Below are positions 58,600 through 64,000 of a stretch of DNA of 64,000 bases, one piece after another; the first letter of the stretch is position 1; every line of letters starts with the position of its first letter. The stretch covers positions 1 through 64,000 of the forward strand of contig JAUHXC010000049.1 in NCBI GenBank assembly GCA_030427205.1, read 5' to 3'. The notes under the pieces were generated by a model that did not search any database, was not told the DNA's origin, and saw only the letters and a program-made list of their open reading frames with translations. Made by a program: the position numbers and the translations under genes. This DNA comes from a bacterium. GTDB lineage: Bacteria; Myxococcota_A; Bradymonadia; UBA7976; UBA1532.

Positions 58600-59643
58600 A
58601 TGATGCCCGCCCGCATTCTGGCGATCGAGACCACCACGCCGCCGGTGGCATACAGTCAGCGCGAGCTGTTCGATCAGGTCTTCTCGAAGTGGTACGCCGA
58701 CATCCCGGATGCCGAGAAGCTGTTCATGAACACCACGGTGCAGCAGCGCTTCACCTCCTGGACGCCCGAGCAGCTGGCGACACGGGTGCTGACGACCGCC
58801 GAGCGGGTCGAGCTGTGGGCCGAGTCGACGATGGACATGGGCCGGCGGCTGATGGCCCGGCTCTTCGAGCAGGTCGACAAGAGCCGCATCGGCTCGTTCG
58901 TGATGGCGACCTGCACCGGCTATGTGGGGCCGAGCCCCGAGCTGCAGCTCGCCGGTGAGTTCGGCCTGCCCGCGTCGCTGCGGCGCACCTTCATCGGGCA
59001 CATGGGCTGCTACGCGGCGTTCAACGTGATGAAGACCGCCCTCGACGCGGTCGACGCCCGCCCCGGCGAGCTGGTGCTGGCCAACGCCACCGAGGTCTGC
59101 ACCGTGCACCTGCGCCCCGAGGCCACCCGGGAGCAGGTGGTGACCCACGCGCTCTTCGGCGACGCGTCGGCGTCGATGATCCTCGGCTCGGTGGACGAGC
59201 CGGGCGGCGGGCCGGTCATCCTGCGCACCCGCACCGAGACGGTCTACGAGACCACCGAGATGATGACCTGGACGATCACCGACACCGGGTTCCGCATGAC
59301 CCTGTCGCCGTACGTGCCGTTCATCCTCGGCGAGAAGATCGGGCCGCTCATCGAGGGGCTGTGCGCCGACGAGGGCATCGCGTTGAGCGACCTCAAGTGG
59401 TGGGGTATCCACCCCGGCGGGCCCAAGATCGTCGACTTCATCGGCAAGGAGATGGGGCTCTCCGACGCGCAGCTGCGGGCGAGCCGGCATGTGCTGGCCA
59501 ACTATGGCAACTGCTCGTCGGCCACGATCTTGCTTGTGCTCGAAGAGATCATGAAGACCGACCGCCCGGCCCCCGGCGACTACGGGGTCCTGACGGGCTT
59601 CGGCCCGGGGCTGACGATGGAGAGCACGCTGATCCGTTTCTGA
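58600..59643 (+). CDS. Type III polyketide synthase (chalcone/alkylpyrone synthase-like)
   Basis: A 347-residue enzyme with AGGAGGG just before two ATGs. Seen: thiolase-fold start (ILAIETTTPPVAYSQREL), the catalytic Cys 137 in HMGCYAAFN, His 271 in WGIHPGGPKI, Asn 304 in ANYGNCSSAT, and the family's GFGPG (333-337) near the end. This Cys-His-Asn triad and GFGPG loop mark type III PKS rather than FabH. Known: such enzymes extend acyl starters with malonyl-CoA to alkylpyrones, resorcinols or phloroglucinols. The acyl starter is probably supplied by the adjacent FAAL and ACP. Product unknown. Confidence 0.88.
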   Translation: MMPARILAIETTTPPVAYSQRELFDQVFSKWYADIPDAEKLFMNTTVQQRFTSWTPEQLATRVLTTAERVELWAESTMDMGRRLMARLFEQVDKSRIGSFVMATCTGYVGPSPELQLAGEFGLPASLRRTFIGHMGCYAAFNVMKTALDAVDARPGELVLANATEVCTVHLRPEATREQVVTHALFGDASASMILGSVDEPGGGPVILRTRTETVYETTEMMTWTITDTGFRMTLSPYVPFILGEKIGPLIEGLCADEGIALSDLKWWGIHPGGPKIVDFIGKEMGLSDAQLRASRHVLANYGNCSSATILLVLEEIMKTDRPAPGDYGVLTGFGPGLTMESTLIRF

Positions 59644-59675
59644 GGCGGCTCGGCGGACGCTCCCGAGGGGGGACG

Positions 59676-61490
59676 ATGATTTCGAGCGACCCGTTGAAGC
59701 CGACCCATACGATGCGGGCGAGCGAGGCGGACAAGGTCTACCTGGGCCCGGGCGTGGGGGTGCATCCCCAGCGAGCCGGCATGCCCAAGGACGCGGCGCC
59801 GCGGGTCGAGATGCCGTTTCGCACCACCGCCGAGGCGGTGCTGAAGCTGGGCACCGAGCGCCCCGACGACGTGGCCTATTTCTTCGTCGGCGCCGATACG
59901 AAGACCGCGTCGGTGACCTACGCCGAGCTGCTCGCCGAGTCGCAGCGCTTCGCGGCGACCTTCGTCGACGCGGGCATGACGCCGGGCGACCGGGTCATCA
60001 TCAGCATGGACACCTGCTTCAAGCTGGTGGCGGCGTTCTACGGAGCGGGCATGGCCGGCATGGCGCCGGTGATGCAGTCGCTGCCCCTCGGCGCGGCCCA
60101 GGTGCCCATCTGGAGCCGCAAGCTCGCCGGGGCCATCGAGACCGTCGACGCCCGCGCGGTGCTCGTGGACAACATGGTGGCCCTCGCCGCCCGCGAGCCG
60201 GTCAGCAGCGCGAAGAGCTGCGCGCTGTTGATGCCCAACAAGCTCTCCGAGCCGCGCCACTTCGACCCGCCGCTGCCCAAGGACGATGATCTGGCCTACG
60301 TGCAGTTCACCTCGGGCACGACCTCGCACCAGAAGGCGGTGGCGATCACCCAGGGGCCGCTGATGGCCAATATGGGCTGCATCGCCGACAACCTCGCGGT
60401 CGACGGCACCGACGTGGGGGTCTTCTGGCTGCCGCTCTTCCACGACATGGGGCTGATCTCGGGGGTGCAGATCCCGCTGCTGCACGGGGTGCCCTCGGTG
60501 CTGATGTCGCCGCTGGCGTTCATCTTCACCCCGCGCTCGTGGCTGTGGGCGATCCACTATTTCCGCGGCACGCACAGCGCGGCGCCCAACTTCGCCTATC
60601 ACATCTGCTCGCAGCGGCTGACCGACGCCGACATCGAGGGGCTCGACCTGTCGAGCTGGCGCAAGACCCAGAACGGCGCCGAGTTCATCCACGCCGACAG
60701 CCTCGAGGCGTGGCAGGCGCGCTTCGGTCCGCACGGCTTCCGCCGCGGCGCGATGTCGCCGGTCTACGGCATGGCCGAGTGCGTGCTGGCGGCGACGTTC
60801 CCCGATCCGAGCGAGGAGCCGCACTGGGACGTCATCGACGCCGAGCGGCTGTCGGCGGAGGGCGTCGCCCATCCGGCGGGCCCCGATACCGCGCGCCCGC
60901 GGCGGGTGGTGGCGGTGGGCCGGCCCTTCGAGGGGCATACGCTGCGCATCGTCGACGACGCCGGCGAGCCGCTGCCCGAGCGGCATCAGGGGCACATCCA
61001 GCTCGCGGGGCCTTCGAATACCCCGGGCTATATCGGCGACGCCGAGGCCAACGCCAACCTGCTGCGCGACGGCTGGCTGCACACCGGCGATACCGGCTAT
61101 GTGGCCGACGGCCGGCTGTACGTCTACGGGCGCAGCAAGGACATCATCATCAAGGCCGGGCGCAACTATCAGCCCGAGAGCATCGAGAAGGCGGCGACCG
61201 GGGTCGCGGGCGTGCGCGCGGGCTGCGTGACCGCCTTCGGCGTGGAGAACGACGCCGAAGGCACCGAAGATCTGGTGGTGGTCTTCGAGTCGCGGCTCAA
61301 GACGCCCGACGAGCTCAAGCGCATCAAGCGCGAGGTGAGCAAGGCGATCAAGCGCGAGGTGGGCCTGGCCCCCAACAAGCTGGTGATCATCGAGAAGAGC
61401 GCGACGCCCAAGACGACGAGCGGCAAGCTGCGTCGGGCCGAGGCCCGCCGGCAGTATGTCGCCGGCGAGCTTCCGGTGATCGAGGTATGA
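59676..61490 (+). CDS. Fatty acyl-AMP ligase (FAAL-like)
   Basis: An ANL-superfamily enzyme of 604 residues; GAGGGGGG precedes the ATG. Seen: YVQFTSGTTSHQKAVAI (ATP loop, about 208-224), VFWLPLFHDMGLISGVQIPL (typical FAAL block), YGMAECVLAATFP, HTGDTGYVADGRLYVYGR, KDIIIKAGRNYQPESIE, and the C-terminal catalytic Lys in TPKTTSGKLRR. Known: FAALs make acyl-adenylates from free fatty acids and pass them to carrier proteins rather than to CoA. It begins 33 bases after the PKS gene and 22 bases before the next gene, an operon. FAAL versus acyl-CoA ligase rests on the motif pattern; the diagnostic insertion was not measured. Confidence 0.86.
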   Translation: MISSDPLKPTHTMRASEADKVYLGPGVGVHPQRAGMPKDAAPRVEMPFRTTAEAVLKLGTERPDDVAYFFVGADTKTASVTYAELLAESQRFAATFVDAGMTPGDRVIISMDTCFKLVAAFYGAGMAGMAPVMQSLPLGAAQVPIWSRKLAGAIETVDARAVLVDNMVALAAREPVSSAKSCALLMPNKLSEPRHFDPPLPKDDDLAYVQFTSGTTSHQKAVAITQGPLMANMGCIADNLAVDGTDVGVFWLPLFHDMGLISGVQIPLLHGVPSVLMSPLAFIFTPRSWLWAIHYFRGTHSAAPNFAYHICSQRLTDADIEGLDLSSWRKTQNGAEFIHADSLEAWQARFGPHGFRRGAMSPVYGMAECVLAATFPDPSEEPHWDVIDAERLSAEGVAHPAGPDTARPRRVVAVGRPFEGHTLRIVDDAGEPLPERHQGHIQLAGPSNTPGYIGDAEANANLLRDGWLHTGDTGYVADGRLYVYGRSKDIIIKAGRNYQPESIEKAATGVAGVRAGCVTAFGVENDAEGTEDLVVVFESRLKTPDELKRIKREVSKAIKREVGLAPNKLVIIEKSATPKTTSGKLRRAEARRQYVAGELPVIEV

Positions 61491-61512
61491 CGCGGCGGCA
61501 ACCGATCGGGGG

Positions 61513-63084
61513 GTGCCGGTGATCAACCGCATCCTGACCCTCGAGCGGCGCACGCGGGCGACGCCCGAAGACCCGGAGGTCTGGTGCGATCTGGCCGAGG
61601 CCCGGCTGCAGGAGGGGCAGCGCATCGAGGCGCTGTCAGCGGCCGAGGCGGCGGCGCAGTGCGTGGTGGCCTCCGCCGCGCAGTGGGTGCGCATCGGTGA
61701 TCTCTTCGCCCGGCTGTCGCTGCCCGACCACGCGCGCCAGATGTACGTCGAGGCGGTCGTCGCCGACCGCAGCTCGGCGGCGGCCCACATGCGGCTGGGG
61801 GACGCGCTGCTCGCCGAGGGCAACGCCGAGAAGGCGGCCAACCTCTTCGCGGTGGCGGTGTGGCTCTCGCCGGGTGATCCGACGCCGCGGGTCTCGGTGG
61901 CCCGGGCGCTGGTCGCCTTCGAGCGCCACGAAGAGGCCCGCGAGCAGCTCCTGGTGGTGACCGAGGCCCATCCGGCCGAGGTGACCGCCTGGCAGCTGCT
62001 GGCCGATCTGCACCTGGCCCGCGGCGAGTCGGCCCAGGGTTTCGCGGTGCTGCGCAAGGGCAGCGCCGCGGCGCCCACCGACCGCGGCCTGGGGCTGCGG
62101 CTGGCCCGCCTGCTGCTCGACGCCGGCTTCACCCACGACGCCATCGGCACCCTCGACGGCATCGCCCGCCATCACCCCGATCGGGAGGTGCTCGAGCTGC
62201 TGATCGATGCCCGGGTGCGCGCCGGCGAGCGGGCGGCGGCGATCGCGACCTTGCGCCAGCTGCGGCTGCAGGGGCGCGAGGCCCGGGACGCGGCGCGGCT
62301 GGGGCGGCTGCTGCGGGAGGACGAGCGGTACGACGAGGCGATCCCGCTGCTGCGCGAGGCGCTGCCCGAAGCGGAGGACGCGGCGGTCTTCGTCGACCTG
62401 GGTCAGGCGCTGCTGGCGCTCGATCGGCCCGACGACGCCATCGACGTCGCCGAGGACGGCATCGCCCGCTTCGGCGAGGAGCGGCCGCTGGTGCGCTTGC
62501 TGGGCAAGGCCCGCCAAGCGGCGGGTCAGGATCCGATGGCGTCGATCGAGCAGTCGCTGGATCACTCGCTGGCCGGGGCCGACTCGGCCTTCGCCGGCAA
62601 CCTGCGCAGTTTCCAGGTGCCCGACCTGCTCGAGTTTCTGCGCATGAACCAGCGCACCGGCATGCTGCGGCTGATCTCCGAGGGGCGCATGGGCGAGATC
62701 CACCTGCACGGCGGGCGGCTGGCGGGGGCGAGCACCTCGGGCACGAGCCGGCTCGGCGAGCGGCTGGTGACCGAGGGCCACCTGGACGAGGCGACGGTCG
62801 AGGAGGGTCGGCGGACCCGGCAGATGCGCGGCGGCGTGGTGCCGCTGGGTCAGGTGCTCATCGAGCAGGGGGTCATCGACGCGGCCACGCTGCGGCCGGT
62901 GCTCGACGGGCACATTCAAGAGGCGGTGAGCGAGATCCTGGCCTGGACCGACGGGCACTTCGCCTTCGAGGCCGACGACGACGAGCCCGACGCGCCGTCG
63001 ATCCTGTTCGATACGGGCATGATGATGCTCGAGGCCTTCCGCCTGCAGGACGAGAAGAACTGGGAAGAGCGCGAGAAGAACTGA
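61513..63084 (+). CDS. TPR protein with C-terminal DUF4388 (PATAN) domain
   Basis: A 523-residue cytoplasmic protein; start is a GTG at 61513 or 61519, neither with a clear ribosome site. Seen: eight or more TPR-like helical hairpins (about 15-345; DLAEARLQEGQRIEALSAAE, RLGDALLAEGNAEKAANLFA), then a DUF4388 domain (about 355-500: LRSFQVPDLLEFLRMNQRTG, GEIHLHGGRLAGA, VSEILAWTDGHFAFE). Known: DUF4388 proteins are signalling scaffolds common in Myxococcota, sometimes linked to two-component systems. It starts 22 bases after the FAAL gene. Confidence 0.85.
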   Translation: MPVINRILTLERRTRATPEDPEVWCDLAEARLQEGQRIEALSAAEAAAQCVVASAAQWVRIGDLFARLSLPDHARQMYVEAVVADRSSAAAHMRLGDALLAEGNAEKAANLFAVAVWLSPGDPTPRVSVARALVAFERHEEAREQLLVVTEAHPAEVTAWQLLADLHLARGESAQGFAVLRKGSAAAPTDRGLGLRLARLLLDAGFTHDAIGTLDGIARHHPDREVLELLIDARVRAGERAAAIATLRQLRLQGREARDAARLGRLLREDERYDEAIPLLREALPEAEDAAVFVDLGQALLALDRPDDAIDVAEDGIARFGEERPLVRLLGKARQAAGQDPMASIEQSLDHSLAGADSAFAGNLRSFQVPDLLEFLRMNQRTGMLRLISEGRMGEIHLHGGRLAGASTSGTSRLGERLVTEGHLDEATVEEGRRTRQMRGGVVPLGQVLIEQGVIDAATLRPVLDGHIQEAVSEILAWTDGHFAFEADDDEPDAPSILFDTGMMMLEAFRLQDEKNWEEREKN

Positions 63085-63096
63085 TCCCCCGCGGGG

Positions 63097-64000
63097 TCAG
63101 CCGGCGGGGTCGGTGTCCGACTCGTCGCGCGCGCCCTGGATCGGCCTGACCGCCGGCAGGGTGTCGCCGTCCGCCGGCAGCCGCACGAAGACGGTGGTGC
63201 CCGCGCCGGGCATCGGCTCGGCCCAGATCGCGCCGTCGTGGCGCTCGGTGATGCGCTTGGCCGCCGCCAGCCCGATGCCCGATCCGGGCACGTCGAGCCC
63301 CACCAGCCGCTCGAACATGTCGAAGACCCGGTCGGCGTCGTCCACCGGGAAGCCCTGGCCGTTGTCGGCGACCCGCAGCAGCCAGCCGTCTGCGCTGCGC
63401 TCGGCGCCGATGTGGATCTCGAGGCGCACCTCGGGCCGACGGAACTTGATGGCGTTGCCGACGAGCTCGCGGAAGAGCTGAGCGAGCTGGATGCGATCGG
63501 CGCGCACCCGGGGCAGCGCGCCGACGTCGACGTGGGCCCCGTCGAGGGCCGAGCCGAGGTCGGTGAGCACCGTCGAGACCACCTCGCCGACGTCGATGGC
63601 GTCGAAGTCGGGGCGCTGGACCTCGATTCGGGTGAACTGCAAGAGCCCGTCGATGAGCCCACGCATGCGGGTGACGTTGTCGACGATGAAGTCGAGGTAG
63701 CCCTGCCCGCGGGCGTCGAGCGCGTCGCGATAGCGCTTGCCGAGCAGCTCGGCGAAGCTGGCGACGATGCGCAGCGGCTCGTGCAGGTCGTGGGCCGCCA
63801 CGAGCGCGAAGTGGCGCAGGTCGGCGTTGCTGCGTTCGAGGGCCGCCTGGGCCAGCCGTCGCTGGTGCACGTCGCGGGTGATCCAGACCATGCGGCTCAT
63901 CTGGGCGCCGACGATGAGCGCCTGGGCCCGGGTCTCGACCCAGCGCCAGTCGCCGTCGGCGGCGCGCACCCGGTACTCGATGGTCTGCGGGCCGTCGACG
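63097..64000 (-). CDS. PAS sensor histidine kinase, partial (5' end outside window)
   Basis: The reading frame is open to the window edge, so the N-terminus is missing. Seen from the edge: PAS/PAC end (TIEYRVRAADGDWRWVETRA, MVWITRDVHQRR), HisKA with phospho-acceptor His (HFALVAAHDLHEPLRIVASF), N box (ELVGNAIKF), G1 (VADNGQGF), G2 (GSGIGLAAAKRI). The C-terminal about 25 residues are polar. The AHDLHEPLR form is typical of phytochrome-like and hybrid kinases. It converges on the TPR-DUF4388 gene with a 12-base gap. Confidence 0.92.
   Translation of the reverse strand, partial: VDGPQTIEYRVRAADGDWRWVETRAQALIVGAQMSRMVWITRDVHQRRLAQAALERSNADLRHFALVAAHDLHEPLRIVASFAELLGKRYRDALDARGQGYLDFIVDNVTRMRGLIDGLLQFTRIEVQRPDFDAIDVGEVVSTVLTDLGSALDGAHVDVGALPRVRADRIQLAQLFRELVGNAIKFRRPEVRLEIHIGAERSADGWLLRVADNGQGFPVDDADRVFDMFERLVGLDVPGSGIGLAAAKRITERHDGAIWAEPMPGAGTTVFVRLPADGDTLPAVRPIQGARDESDTDPAG

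Overview
The window is GC-rich DNA (codon third positions mostly G or C from about 7.45 kb onward). It encodes many Ser/Thr kinases, outer lipoproteins with Asp-Met-Pro or Glu-Pro linkers behind a lipobox, PEGA, FG-GAP and lamin-tail proteins, and a complete Na+-translocating NADH:quinone reductase. This points to a myxobacterium-like or Bradymonadales-like bacterium (former Deltaproteobacteria), probably from a marine or saline habitat. The taxon is inferred from gene content only.

Layout. 1-7.4 kb is an accessory segment with less extreme codon use: the 3' end of an RHS polymorphic-toxin gene, two candidate immunity or orphan genes, a GAF/degenerate-kinase protein, a histidine kinase and a Ser/Thr kinase. 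7.5-13.4 kb holds a membrane protein, a YjbQ-family protein and a very large CotH/lamin-tail lipoprotein. 13.5-20.9 kb is the minus-strand operon nqrABCDEF-apbE-nqrM. 21-29.7 kb holds a membrane-anchored alpha/alpha-toroid protein, an OsmC protein, a kinase fused to a formylglycine-generating-enzyme-type domain, a metallophosphoesterase lipoprotein and another kinase. 29.7-33.1 kb is a STAND-type NTPase with a C-terminal SIR2-like domain. Upstream of it, at about 33.14-33.85 kb, lies a non-coding array of roughly sixteen 42-43-bp repeats built on GTGSCAC. 33.9-36.7 kb is an OPT-family transporter and a partner protein. 37.1-39.5 kb is feoAB. 39.8-43.4 kb holds a pseudopilin-like protein, a lipoprotein and an FKBP isomerase. 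43.4-51.3 kb is a minus-strand group: an FG-GAP lipoprotein, a TPR-PEGA protein and a PEGA pseudokinase. 51.5-55.2 kb has tRNA-Leu(GAG) with its promoter and terminator, then gap-pgk-tpiA-secG. 55.4-64 kb has two uncharacterised proteins, then an ACP / type III polyketide synthase / fatty acyl-AMP ligase / TPR-DUF4388 run, and a partial histidine kinase.

How genes work together. NqrA-F form the sodium pump, ApbE attaches FMN to NqrB and NqrC, and NqrM is the iron-site maturation factor. FeoAB supplies ferrous iron. The FAAL, ACP and type III PKS form a plausible minimal pathway: activate a fatty acid, load it on the carrier, extend it to a pyrone or resorcinol lipid. The SIR2-STAND protein looks like an immune-type NADase with its effector at the unusual C-terminal end. 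The two strongest leads for something undescribed are the SIR2-STAND gene with its helically phased repeat array, and the ACP-PKS-FAAL cluster with its upstream inverted repeat and sigma-54-like promoter.
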